Shown: piece after piece, positions 1 to 8,400 of the stretch
Layout: every line of letters begins with the position of its first letter
How positions within the stretch are numbered: the stretch's first letter is position 1
Assembly (NCBI GenBank): GCA_049516635.1
Contig: JBEKSX010000078.1
Span: 1-19,536 of the forward strand
From: JBEKSX01 sp049516635
GTDB taxonomy: Bacteria; Bacteroidota; Ignavibacteria; Tepidaquicellales; OLB5
Direction: 5' to 3'
Length of the DNA stretch: 19,536 nucleotides
Made by a program: the position numbers and the translations under genes
The notes under the pieces: generated by a model
Database searches by the model: none
Seen by the model: only the letters and a program-made list of their open reading frames with translations
Told to the model about the DNA's origin: nothing

Positions 1-1071
1 ACAGCAGTTGACGGGAGCTTTACGATTAATAATGTTACGAAGCCTTATGACGTTTACGTGATGAGTTCTACAGGAGTTTTCGGAGTAAAAGGGTTGACGA
101 TTACCAATCCTTATCTGCCGGGCTCTATTAATGCCTCTTCTATTCTCGCTATAAGTGTGACAATTCCAATGGTCCCTTCCGGTTCTAAAGCAACCATTAT
201 GTTTCAGGATACTGTTTCAGGAAAGATTTCGGGATACGGGGAAATTCTTGCCGGGCAAAATATCGGATCTATTTTAATGGGAGGAACTAATAACCAGCCG
301 GTAGCAGGCAATGTTTATGTTTTAGAATATATTCTTAGTGGAGGCGTTGTATCCTCATATAGCGGATATGCCGAGCAGCCGCTAACATTTACTTTCGGAG
401 GAGCCGCGTCGGTTACTTTTTATTCTCTATTAGGCGGGCTTGGATCTTCAACTGTTTCAGGAACTGTAAATGGTTCCGGAGGTACTAACTTAAAGGCTCA
501 GCTCTATGTTAACTTTGGAAGCAGGAACAACATTGTTCACAGCGGCGGACTTATTCAGAATATCGATATAAGCGGCAATACGGGTACATTTAATTTTATC
601 GTGCCTACCTTAACTTCACCTACACCTCTATTGAATGTTTTAGCAGTCACAGTAGGTCCTCCTAAAGCTCAAAGAATGAAAACCTTAATTGCAGGTTCAT
701 CGGGGGCGGTGATAAATATTGATGCTATTCCTACTCTTACAACCCCTGCCAACAATGCAAGTAATGTAGATACTACTACCGTATTTTCATATACAGACGG
801 CGCAGGGACTGGAATACATTTTATCCGTTTAACTCCAACGGGGCCAAGCGGCAATCTCTTTCAAATTATCACTAAAGGAACTTCATTTACTATTCCAAAT
901 CTTGCAGCATACGGCTATTCATTGGGATCAACGGCCACATATTCATGGGGTGATAACGGTAAAATAATGGATATGAACAGCACCGATGATTTCAGCACAC
1001 AATTTTTTGATGTTAATCCTGCAGTGATGGGTATCACTCAATCTGCAGCATTTATTTTTACGTCCAGATAG
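1..1071 (+). CDS. C-terminal part of a secreted-type repeat protein (5' end outside window)
   Basis: The reading frame is open from base 1, with no stop before the TAG at 1069-1071, so the 356 visible residues are the end of a longer protein. The ATG at 61 is internal. The first residues (GSFTINNVTKPYDVYV) resemble the end of a carboxypeptidase-regulatory-like beta-sandwich. The middle is rich in G, S, T, N and aliphatic residues, as in extracellular beta-strand proteins. The part near residue 245 (IPTLTTPANNASNVDTTTVF) resembles the start of an Ig/FN3-like module. I see no T9SS sorting tail, unlike the other surface proteins here, and no membrane helix. It could be a surface lipoprotein or an adhesin-like protein whose signal sequence lies upstream. 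The precise function is unrecognised; export is inferred from composition and fold hints only. Confidence 0.75.
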   Translation, partial: TAVDGSFTINNVTKPYDVYVMSSTGVFGVKGLTITNPYLPGSINASSILAISVTIPMVPSGSKATIMFQDTVSGKISGYGEILAGQNIGSILMGGTNNQPVAGNVYVLEYILSGGVVSSYSGYAEQPLTFTFGGAASVTFYSLLGGLGSSTVSGTVNGSGGTNLKAQLYVNFGSRNNIVHSGGLIQNIDISGNTGTFNFIVPTLTSPTPLLNVLAVTVGPPKAQRMKTLIAGSSGAVINIDAIPTLTTPANNASNVDTTTVFSYTDGAGTGIHFIRLTPTGPSGNLFQIITKGTSFTIPNLAAYGYSLGSTATYSWGDNGKIMDMNSTDDFSTQFFDVNPAVMGITQSAAFIFTSR

Positions 1072-1103
1072 ATACTGGAATTTAAAACTGTGCCGTGAGT
1101 TTC

Positions 1104-1144
1104 GCCGGTTCAATTCCGACCCTGCCTGCCCGAGGCAGGCGGGG
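1104..1144. repeat. T-arm-like sequence joined to a GC-rich palindrome
   Basis: 1120-1130 pairs with 1134-1144 around a CGA loop: 11 base pairs including one G-T pair, with core GCCTGCC/GGCAGGC. Directly before it, 1104-1120 can form a tRNA T-arm-like hairpin (GCCGG, loop TTCAATT, CCGAC, one mismatch). No poly-T run follows, so a standard terminator is unlikely, although the hairpin could still protect the 3' end of the upstream mRNA. It is GC-rich in an AT-rich spacer, which suggests a dispersed palindromic repeat. I could not find an acceptor or anticodon part that would make a whole tRNA. Confidence 0.5.
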
Positions 1145-1335
1145 CAACTTATCATTCGAACTGAGAAAACGAAAATATTAATTGTTTTATTCTTGAAATC
1201 TTTTTAAATATTTAAATATAATTTCTCTTAAACGAATAATTTATTTCCTTTACAATGTTTGTTTATTTTTTAGGAGTTTTGTATATCAATATTAAAATTT
1301 TCACTCATAGATATAATAATTTTTTAATAAGAACC

Positions 1336-3558
1336 ATGAAGATAACAAAATACTTTCTGTTTTTGTTTTTATTATCATTTTATCAAAGTATCTATTCTCA
1401 GCCGGGGATATGGCAGACAATCCAATCAAGCCCGAGCGTAATGCTGCAGGATTGTTACTTTCTCGGTAACGGACTTAACGGTTGGAGCATAGGAGCTACA
1501 GGTACATCGGGGAATTATATCTCGACAGTCTGTGTAACAACTAATGGAGGAGCAAATTGGAATTCTGTTTCTTTTACAAATACGACAAGCATGACGGGGG
1601 TTTGCTTTGCTGATGCACAAACAGGATGGGCAGTTGGTTCCGGAGGATCAATCATGTATTCGACCAATGGCGGTTATAACTGGACCCAGCAAACATCACC
1701 AACAGGAAGATTGCTGGCAAAAGATTGGTTCATAAATTCACAGACGGGTTGGGCAGCGGGAGGTTGGCAGGATGGCTCATCATACCTTGTTATTAAGACT
1801 ACCAATGGCGGGCAATCGTGGATAGACCAGAGCTTTAGCTCAGGTGCGTATTCCTGTGAATCAATTTTCTTCATCAATGACCAGACCGGATGGGTTGGAG
1901 GTCGTGATAATACACTCGCACCTCATATTCACAAGACCACAGACGGCGGCAATACATGGACAAGACAAACCCTTCCTTCTTTGGGATCTAACGCGGGTAT
2001 CGCTTCAATTAAATTTGCAACTATAAATAAGGGATGGGCTTCATCAACCAGCATATATAACAATGGTCCGGTCCTTTTTACTTCAGATGGCGGTAATACA
2101 TGGACAGTTCAGTACTCGACAAACCTGCACTACCACGTATTGGACGTAAGAGATTCGATGTCTGTTGCTGTTGTAGGAGTTAAAATATTATCACCGCAAG
2201 CTGAAAAAGTATTTGTTACGACTGATGGCGGAAATAACTGGAGCCAGTATACTCCCCCTATTCTTGGTTACACTTATGGAATCAGCTACAGAGGAACGAA
2301 TATTTGGATATGTTCAAACAACACCCAGATCTTGCGGGGGTCAAATAACGGGGCTTCCTGGGTAACTCAGTTTATTGCCCCGCGGTGGCGTTCAATTGCC
2401 TGGAGTACCCCTTTAATCGGTTGGATAACAGCAGGTACGAATGTGGGTACTGATGGTGTTGCTTTGAAATCGACCGATGGCGGGAATACATGGATTAATG
2501 ACCCATTATCTCCCGGCGGTTCTCAGGTTTATTTTGTAAACGCAAATTTTGGCTGGATGTTCTTTGAGGGGAATAATTCTTCTTTATACAGAACCACGAA
2601 CGGGGGAATTAACTGGATACAGACATATATTTCAAGCGGAGGGGTATGGATAGGAAGAATAACTTTTGCATCACAGAATACCGGATGGGCATATGGAGCG
2701 AGCGGGAAGATCGTTTATACTACCAATTCAGGTGTATCATGGACTAATCAAAACGTTGGTTCCGCTAACTATATAGATGCTGTTTATTGTGTCAGTGAAA
2801 ATGAGGCGTGGGCAGGGGGCGGGTATGGCGGAGGCAGCGGTTTTATTTCTTATACATCAAACAGCGGGCAAACCTGGACTCTACAAACACCTTCATCTTC
2901 AAGTATGGTCAACGATATCTATTTCATTAATAATACAACCGGCTGGGCTCTTAATTATGGCGGTACTACACAGAATACTACAAACGGAGGTCAGACGTGG
3001 TCAGCTTCAGGTTCTATTCCTAATTATTATGCTATGAGAATTTTCATGCTTGATACTCTTACCGGCTGGATAGCGGCATACAATTACGGAAGCTCTACAG
3101 ATCAGAAGGGTTATATATACAAAACTTCCAATGGCGGGAATACATGGGTACAGGAATGGGTTTCACCGCTTGTGGGGACCGACCTTGCTGACCTTAAAAA
3201 TCAGAATAATACAACACTCTGGTGTACCGGTAATAACAGTACTATACTAAAATACGATATACCTGTTGGTATAATAATTAATTCAGAAGTCGTGACAGAA
3301 TTTAGTTTGGGTCAAAATTATCCCAACCCCTTTAATCCAAATACAGTTATTAATTACAATTTACCTAGAAGCAATTTTGTCAAACTCGTTGTGTATGATG
3401 TATTAGGAAATAAGATTAAGACACTTGTTAATGAAAGACAACGAGCGGGTAAGTACGAGGTTGAATTTGATGGAAGTAATCTGCCGAGCGGGGTATATTT
3501 TTATAAAATTAATACAGATGAGTTTAATAACGTAAGGAGAATGGTGCTTCTTAAATAG
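1336..3558 (+). CDS. Secreted Asp-box beta-propeller protein with T9SS type A sorting domain
   Basis: I choose ATG 1336 over the in-frame ATG 1255 because MKITKYFLFLFLLSF..IYSQ at 1336 is a clean signal peptide, while the 27 extra residues from 1255 would bury it. The mature part holds 13 Asp-box-like turns of the form [ST]-x-[DN]-x-G-x-x-W (for example TTNGGANW, STDGGNTW, TSNGGNTW), with repeated TGWA/TGWV strands between them. This is the BNR/YCF48/sortilin-like beta-propeller pattern. Residues 655-740 are a T9SS type A sorting domain (NYPNPFNPNT, VVYDVLG, LPSGVYFYK, RRMVLLK), so the protein should cross the outer membrane through the type IX system and be anchored or released there. Ligand or substrate is unknown; sialidase catalytic residues are not evident. 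It is a single gene, convergent with the radical SAM gene downstream. The ribosome site is weak. Confidence 0.9.
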   Translation: MKITKYFLFLFLLSFYQSIYSQPGIWQTIQSSPSVMLQDCYFLGNGLNGWSIGATGTSGNYISTVCVTTNGGANWNSVSFTNTTSMTGVCFADAQTGWAVGSGGSIMYSTNGGYNWTQQTSPTGRLLAKDWFINSQTGWAAGGWQDGSSYLVIKTTNGGQSWIDQSFSSGAYSCESIFFINDQTGWVGGRDNTLAPHIHKTTDGGNTWTRQTLPSLGSNAGIASIKFATINKGWASSTSIYNNGPVLFTSDGGNTWTVQYSTNLHYHVLDVRDSMSVAVVGVKILSPQAEKVFVTTDGGNNWSQYTPPILGYTYGISYRGTNIWICSNNTQILRGSNNGASWVTQFIAPRWRSIAWSTPLIGWITAGTNVGTDGVALKSTDGGNTWINDPLSPGGSQVYFVNANFGWMFFEGNNSSLYRTTNGGINWIQTYISSGGVWIGRITFASQNTGWAYGASGKIVYTTNSGVSWTNQNVGSANYIDAVYCVSENEAWAGGGYGGGSGFISYTSNSGQTWTLQTPSSSSMVNDIYFINNTTGWALNYGGTTQNTTNGGQTWSASGSIPNYYAMRIFMLDTLTGWIAAYNYGSSTDQKGYIYKTSNGGNTWVQEWVSPLVGTDLADLKNQNNTTLWCTGNNSTILKYDIPVGIIINSEVVTEFSLGQNYPNPFNPNTVINYNLPRSNFVKLVVYDVLGNKIKTLVNERQRAGKYEVEFDGSNLPSGVYFYKINTDEFNNVRRMVLLK

Positions 3559-3613
3559 AATATTAATATTGCCCGAAAAGAACCTTTTAAATACATTATA
3601 TATATAGATTTGT

Positions 3614-4408
3614 TTATCGTTCATATACTTCAGAAGCAATATTTTGTTTTTCCAGCAATAATTTTATTTTTACGAGCATTTCTTTATTTATGTGCGTGAT
3701 ATATTCCGAAGGATAACCTCTGTCCAGCGAATATAGCTGTACTTTGATCGGTGAAATCTTTTTTAACCGGATTATCCAATCAGAAATGTTTTTATCATTA
3801 TAATTTCCCTGTTTTCCGCCAGTAAATAGTGTCTGTATAGTAACATCCTTCAAGGCAGATAACCCTTCAGTAATTTTATCAAGGTTAATTCCTTCAGCAG
3901 GATTATTATAAGAACGAAAAGTATCCTCATTTCCTGCATCTAATTTCATGATCCGCACATCGAGCTTTGAAAGAGCTGTTTTGATATCCGGTTCGTTCAC
4001 TTTGGTTGAGTTTGACAAAATAGCGGTTTGTGACAACGGCGATACTTTGTTTCTTATCTTTAATACTTCATCTACGATTTGGGGGAATTGCGGATGAAGA
4101 GTCGGCTCTCCATTTCCCGAGAAAGTAATATAAAGGGGATATTCTCCTTTGTTGTTTGTAATAAGATTAACCGTGTAAGTAATTAGAGCTCTTTCGAGGG
4201 TGTCAGATATATCACCGACTGAAGGCAGGTCAAAATTCCTTTCGATGACATTTGTATGATAGCTGGTCCAGCCGTACTGGCAATAGAGACAATCGAATGA
4301 ACAGATCTTCTTGTCAAACGGCATGATATTGACACCAAGAGAGGTGCCGAGTCTTCTTGAATTCACAGGACCGTAAATGATTCCCTTTTTTAAAGCAATT
4401 GTAGACAT
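3614..4408 (-). CDS. Radical SAM protein, COG0731-like Fe-S oxidoreductase
   Basis: This 264-residue protein has the radical SAM cluster motif CxxxCxxC at C36, C40 and C43 (ICSFDCLYCQYG), which binds a 4Fe-4S cluster and cleaves S-adenosylmethionine. It is preceded by GPVNSRRLGTSLGVNIMP, a hallmark of the COG0731 family (related in fold to wyosine-type tRNA modification enzymes, but with unsettled bacterial function). The SAM-binding glycine/glutamate motif follows as FSGNGEPTLHP near residues 97-106. No extra C-terminal cluster-binding cysteines are seen. The start at 4408 is the first ATG after an open, AT-rich spacer. It is transcribed alone, towards the propeller gene; the 55-bp gap to that gene has no clear terminator. 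The family call is confident; the substrate is unknown. Confidence 0.88.
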   Translation of the reverse strand: MSTIALKKGIIYGPVNSRRLGTSLGVNIMPFDKKICSFDCLYCQYGWTSYHTNVIERNFDLPSVGDISDTLERALITYTVNLITNNKGEYPLYITFSGNGEPTLHPQFPQIVDEVLKIRNKVSPLSQTAILSNSTKVNEPDIKTALSKLDVRIMKLDAGNEDTFRSYNNPAEGINLDKITEGLSALKDVTIQTLFTGGKQGNYNDKNISDWIIRLKKISPIKVQLYSLDRGYPSEYITHINKEMLVKIKLLLEKQNIASEVYER

Positions 4409-4694
4409 ATGCTTAGTAGTTATTTAAAAGTGTCTTTACAGTAATCCGGATATTATCCCTATCGTCTATTTTTAATAAAAGCATAAATTGGTTAAATATT
4501 ATTATGTAAAAATAGTTAAATAATGGTTGGCAGGCAACAACCGATTTTTAATAGTTTTATACCATCCAATTATACATGATTTTCAGTATGAAAACTAATC
4601 TCTAAGAATTTATTGAAGGTAATGTAGTATTCATATATTGATAAAATTTTAATTAGTATATTTGTTAGTTCATTAAAAATAATACAAAATTTTT

Positions 4695-4770
4695 CGGGGT
4701 GTAGCGTAGCCTGGTTTATCGCGCCTGCTTTGGGAGCAGGAGGTCGCAGGTTCAAATCCTGCCATCCCGA
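4695..4770 (+). tRNA. tRNA-Pro (anticodon UGG)
   Basis: The 76-nt cloverleaf is complete. Acceptor CGGGGTG (4695-4701) pairs with CATCCCG (4763-4769) with one G-T pair, and the discriminator is A4770. The D arm has a GCG/CGC stem and GG in the loop. Anticodon stem CCTGC (4724-4728) pairs with GCAGG (4736-4740). Loop TTTGGGA gives anticodon TGG at 4731-4733. T stem GCAGG/CCTGC flanks loop TTCAAAT. CCA is not encoded (CAG follows), so it must be added after transcription. UGG with wobble can read most proline codons. Its 3' end is repeated exactly 288 bp downstream, and a broken GIY-YIG gene starts 3 nt after A4770. Confidence 0.96.
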
Positions 4771-4772
4771 CA
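4741..4772 (+). repeat. 32-nt direct repeat, copy 1 (within tRNA-Pro)
   Basis: This runs from the variable loop of tRNA-Pro through the T arm, the acceptor 3' strand, the discriminator base and 2 nt beyond. It is identical to 5029-5060. The flanking bases differ on both sides (G4740 against A5028, G4773 against T5061), so the boundaries are sharp. It has the shape of an attachment-site or target duplication. Confidence 0.9.
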
Positions 4773-4773
4773 G

Positions 4774-5008
4774 ATGCCATATTTCACATATATTCTTTTC
4801 AGCGAATCGACGAACAGGTATTATGTTGGAAGTACACAAAATATGATAAACAGGGTTTCGATCGACTAAAAGTGGTAAGCCGTGGAGGATTGTTACATTT
4901 TTTGAATATGAGTCAAGATGTGAAGCAATGAAGCAAGAAAATAAGATAAAGCATCGGGGAATAAAAAGATTCCTATTGGATAATGAAATAAAAACTGCTT
5001 CGGTTTAG
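4774..5008 (+). pseudogene. URI-family GIY-YIG endonuclease, internally deleted and frameshifted
   Basis: ATG 4774 opens MPYFTYILFS then NRYYVGSTQNMINRV, which is the GIY-YIG N-terminal core (T-Y-I-L, then Y-V-G, then the conserved Arg at residue 27). The frame then hits TAA at 4867-4869 after 31 residues. The +1 frame from 4862 continues the family: TKSGKPWRIV, FFEYESRCEAMKQENKIK, RGIKRFLLDNEIK, ending at TAG 5006-5008. The conserved Glu (EYESR) is present. The stretch that normally carries His-Asn-x-Gly between the Arg and the TKSGKPW part is missing, at a junction reading TCGATCGA. Intact relatives are about 80-95 residues and nick or cut DNA. This copy should be inactive. It starts 3 nt after the tRNA, and its stop codon lies in the D-loop of the tRNA remnant. 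Confidence 0.82.
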
Positions 5009-5060
5009 AGCGTGGCGCCTCGGCGCCAAGGTCGCAGGTTCAAATCCTGCCATCCCGACA
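5002..5060 (+). pseudogene. Truncated tRNA (D loop to 3' end), probable tRNA-Pro relic
   Basis: GGTTTAGAGCG (5002-5012) reads as a classic tRNA D loop plus the 3' side of the D stem. A hairpin TGGCG/CGCCA (5013-5028) sits where the anticodon arm belongs. Then comes the exact T arm and acceptor 3' strand shared with tRNA-Pro. The 5' acceptor strand and the 5' side of the D stem are absent, since the GIY-YIG frame occupies that place. The anticodon loop has 6 nt (CCTCGG), one short of normal, so it cannot be a working tRNA. The loop contains CGG after T, which would fit a former proline isoacceptor, but that is speculative. Confidence 0.65.
5029..5060 (+). repeat. 32-nt direct repeat, copy 2
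   Basis: This is an exact copy of 4741-4772, offset by 288 bp. It lies at the end of the truncated tRNA. The bases after it (TTTGGG) differ from those after copy 1 (GATGCC). Confidence 0.9.
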
Positions 5061-5075
5061 TTTGGGTTGGAGGTT

Positions 5076-5106
5076 CCCCGAGAACTCGGGGTCACCCCGA
5101 CAGATG
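5076..5106. repeat. CCCGAG palindrome followed by tRNA-end-like junction
   Basis: The 7-bp arms CCCCGAG (5076-5082) and CTCGGGG (5085-5091) are perfect around AA. AGGTTC before them and CCCGACAGATG after them are also found in the tRNA-Pro 3' end and its junction (4748-4753 and 4766-4776). This looks like another tRNA 3' end in which the T arm has been replaced by a palindrome. Confidence 0.5.
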
Positions 5107-5148
5107 AGTTGCTGCCTCAAAGTTTGAAATCTTTGGCTTCAAAATCCG

Positions 5149-5240
5149 GGCTGTTTCAAGAACGATTTTTCAAAGAAAAATCATTTGAAAAACGAATAAT
5201 TTCAAATCCGAAATTTTTATTTCGGATTTTTGAAACAACC
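5149..5240. repeat. Compound inverted-repeat structure
   Basis: The outer arms GGCTGTTTCAA (5149-5159) and TTGAAACAACC (5230-5240) pair with one mismatch. Inside are a perfect 8-bp hairpin GATTTTTC-AAA-GAAAAATC (5164-5182) and a longer hairpin (5200-5235) with core CCGAAAT/ATTTCGG and a 2-nt bulge. The outer helix and the base of the second hairpin use some of the same bases, so they are alternatives. It may be a folded RNA, a terminator-like element or the end of a small mobile element. A 66-codon frame through it looks incidental. Confidence 0.55.
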
Positions 5241-5455
5241 CTTTTTATTCACGTTAATAGGGCTTAATTCCATATGTTCACCCTATTATTTCAATTATTG
5301 AATTATATTCATAAAATTGTTAAATTTGATAAAATAAAATCACGTTTTTAAGTGATAACTGCTAATTTTAATATTCTCTATATTTGTTATAACCCCTTCT
5401 CAGAAAACGTTCTTTTTTTCCTTTTTTTAAGTTTTTTTCAAAATCCAGCTAATTA

Positions 5456-8400
5456 ATGCAAAGAACTAAAAATATATCCATTCGACCAAAGAATATTAAG
5501 GACCATCGAAGTGATGATTTTAAGCAATATCTTGATATTGCCGGCGTGATGCTTTTAGTCCTGGATTCTGATGGGAAAGTCTTATTAATTAATAAAAAAG
5601 GATGTGAAGTACTGGGATATAATGAGGATGAAATAATCGGTGTTAATTGGTTTGACAATTTTCTTCCCCAAAGGATATCGGATATCGTGAAGATGGTATT
5701 TAAAAGGTTGATGAAAGGAGGAGATCCGGGAGAATATTATGAAAATCCGATACGCAGAAAAAATGGAGAAGAAAGGATTATATACTGGCACAGCTCCCTC
5801 TTATATGATGAAAATGGCAAAGTGAACAGCATTTTAAGCTCCGGAGAAGATATAACCGAATTCCGGAAAATACAGGATGAACTGAAAAGACGATCGGTAA
5901 CCATGGAAATCCTCTATACTCTTTCCCGGGAAATCAGCATTTCCGCTGATCTTTCCGATCTTCTAAAAAGGATTGGTAATGTAATTACCGGCATCTCAAT
6001 GGTTCTTAGCGGAGGATTTTATTTTCATGACGTTAAATCTAACAGTTTCACCCTTATTAGTTCTTTTGGAAATGAGCTGTATAATGACCTGCTGCCTGCC
6101 CGCCTGGACCGGTCAACCAGTATTGTTAAGGAAATATTAAAATCAAATACCGGGTTCAACGATGAAGCACCCATAGATGCTGGCAGGCCGAAACAGAAAT
6201 TACGCAGACTCTATAACCCGATCTTTGCAGGCGATGAATTAATAGGTATCATGATTTTCATCATTAGTGATGAAAAGGAGTACGATATGGATTTCTTCAA
6301 TATGGTGTCTTCAGAAACTGGGAGAGGAATCAAACGAAAACAGGCTGAAATAGCACTTAAGCAAAGCGAAGAAAAATTTTACACCATATTTCAAACAAGT
6401 CCCGATTCGATTGCGATTTCAACAATAGATGACGGTACATATCTCGCGGTTAACGAAAAGTTTACTGAGGTAACCGGTTTTACGCCTAAAGAGATAATTG
6501 GCAAAAACACGGCTCAAGTTGGTAGCTTCATAAGCTCAGAGGATAGAGAACAACTCCTGAAAGAGCTCAGAGAAAAAGGAAAAGTAACAAACTTTGAAAC
6601 TGTTCTCCTCAAAAAAGACGGCTTTTTCAATGTTCTTATGTCTGCTAAAGTAATAGAATACGGCGGTATGCAGTGTATGCTTACCATTGTAAAAGACATT
6701 TCCGAAAGGATCAAAGCCGAGCAGGAAATTCTTGCAACAAAAGAGATGCTCGAAAAGATCACGAACACGTCACCTGCCTTCATAAGCCTGTATGACATTC
6801 AAAATGACAAAACGCTCTACAGCAATAAATCTCTTCTAAAGTCTGTTGGGTATGATGATGAAGATATCAAACGAATTGCCTCAACCCCTACAGAAAAAAG
6901 ATTGGATATTTATCATCCGGATGACGTGAAAGTAATACAGGAATCTGACAGAAAGATCCTGGAACTTGAGGACGGAGAGATTTACGTATTGGAATTTAGG
7001 TTGAAGGATAAGAAAGGATTTTATCACTGGTTTCGTCATTCGACTGCGGTTTATCAAAGAGACGAAAGCGGTATCTCGGTAAAATCCGTTAATATATTCG
7101 AAAACATTACCGAGAGCAAGCGGGCGGAGGTAGAGTTAAGAAAACTTTCTGTGGCAATGGAACAAAGCCCGGTTACTATTGTGATCACAGATAAATCAGG
7201 TTCTATTGAATATGTAAACCCTAAATTTGCTGAACTTACCGGTTACACTTTCGAAGATTCGATCGGAAAGAATCCTCGAATTCTTCGTTCGGGTATGACC
7301 ACGAAAGAAGAGTATAAGGAATTATGGGATACAATACTTTCCGGGAAAGTCTGGAGAGGTCAATTCTGCAATAAAAAGAAGTCCGGTGAATTATTCTGGG
7401 AAAATGCTACCATATCGCCTATTTTTGATGGACAAGGAAATATAACTCACTTCTTGGCTGTAAAAGAGGATATCACAGGGAAGAAAAAATCCGAAGAACT
7501 GATAGTTAACCGTAACAAAGAGATAAGCTTATTGTATGAAGCGGGTAAAAAATTATCTGCAACTCTAGATCTGAACGAATTGTATGACAGCATGTATTTT
7601 ACAGTTTCGGAAGTTGCAGATTGCGATGATTTGTTTGTTTCTACGTATAATGATGAAAGTAAGTTAATAACATATTTCTACCTCAGGTCCAAAGAAACTA
7701 AAGAGAGAATAGATGTTAGCAATATACCGCCGATACCTCTTGCTCCTCCGGGTTATGGCATTATAAGCGATGCCATTCATACAGGGGAATCGAAGATCAT
7801 AGATGATTATCAGGAAAGCTTTAAGAAAGTTAAAACATCATATGTGATAAACGAAAAGGGCGGTGTGCTTGAACAAAACAAACCTGAAAGCGACCGCAAG
7901 CCGAATTCAGCTATGATTGTTCCTATCAAGCTTGAATCGAAGGTTTTTGGAGTGGTACAGATATTCAGCTTAAAAAGGAATGCTTTCAGTACTGAACAGC
8001 TTAATTTTGTGGAATCACTGATACATCAGGTAGCTCTTGCCAATAATAATGTGATCCTGTATCAAAAAGCGCAGGATGAAATAAAAGAAAGGCGGATTGC
8101 CGAGGAATCGCTGCTCAGGAGCGAAGAACGCCTCAGACACTTTGCTGAAACCGTACCCGATGTATTGTATCACATAGATCTAATAACCGGGAAGTATGAT
8201 TTTATTTCACCTTCATTGGAAAAAATGTTCGGTTACTCCGTTCAGGATGCTTTGAATGACAGGATGGGATTTATAGAAAAAACGCTGCACCCCTACGAAA
8301 GAGAAAGGGTCTTAAAACTGATGGATGAGTTTATTCAGGGAGGGGTATCCGAAAAACCGTTCGAAATCGAAACAAGAATGATACGCACTGACGGTACTGT

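Larger units (their letters stand above)
4741..5060 (+). mobile_element. Relic of a tRNA-associated GIY-YIG element
   Basis: The unit is bounded by two exact 32-nt copies of the tRNA-Pro 3' part (4741-4772 and 5029-5060). Almost all of the space between is a decayed endonuclease frame (4774-5008). The arrangement fits insertion of a small homing-type element into a tRNA gene, carrying its own copy of the tRNA 3' end so that an intact tRNA is kept and the displaced 3' part is left downstream. The alternative is a tandem pair of tRNAs, the second of which lost its 5' end to the insertion. The repeat and the frame are seen directly; mobility is inferred. No integrase, transposase or inverted terminal repeat is present. 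Confidence 0.6.
5061..5455. other. Non-coding spacer with palindromes; possible second decayed GIY-YIG unit
   Basis: No convincing gene lies here. The spacer holds a CCCCGAG-AA-CTCGGGG palindrome (5076-5091), and a repeat of the tRNA junction CCCGACAGATG at 5096-5106 (also at 4766-4776). A cluster of nested hairpins follows (5149-5240), and then an inverted pair AATAGGG (5256-5262) / CCCTATT (5281-5287). From about 5278 one frame reads PYYFNY, stop, IIFIK. This resembles the PYFTYILFS start of the neighbouring GIY-YIG relic, so it may be the stub of a second unit. The last 60 bp before the kinase gene are AT-rich and carry TATATTTG (5379-5386), which matches the Bacteroidota -7 box TAnnTTTG, though no TTG box is well placed upstream. 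Confidence 0.45.

Noticed and set aside
1120..1144. Rho-independent terminator of the first gene
   Set aside because: The stem is strong but no T run follows on either strand, so it is listed as a repeat.
1255..1335. Upstream in-frame ATG as start of the first propeller gene
   Set aside because: It would place 27 residues before a good signal peptide; the ATG at 1336 is more likely.
4570..4839. Minus-strand frame of 89 codons with WQDLNLRPPAPKAGA
   Set aside because: It is the antisense translation of the tRNA-Pro gene and its flanks, a known annotation artefact. No ribosome site or protein family supports it.
5002..5060. A second functional tRNA
   Set aside because: There is no 5' acceptor strand or 5' D-stem strand upstream, and the anticodon loop has only 6 nt.
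5067..5267. Plus-strand 66-codon frame through the palindromes and hairpins
   Set aside because: Its start is an arbitrary TTG, and its sequence is explained by the palindrome and nested inverted repeats. I treat it as repeat DNA.
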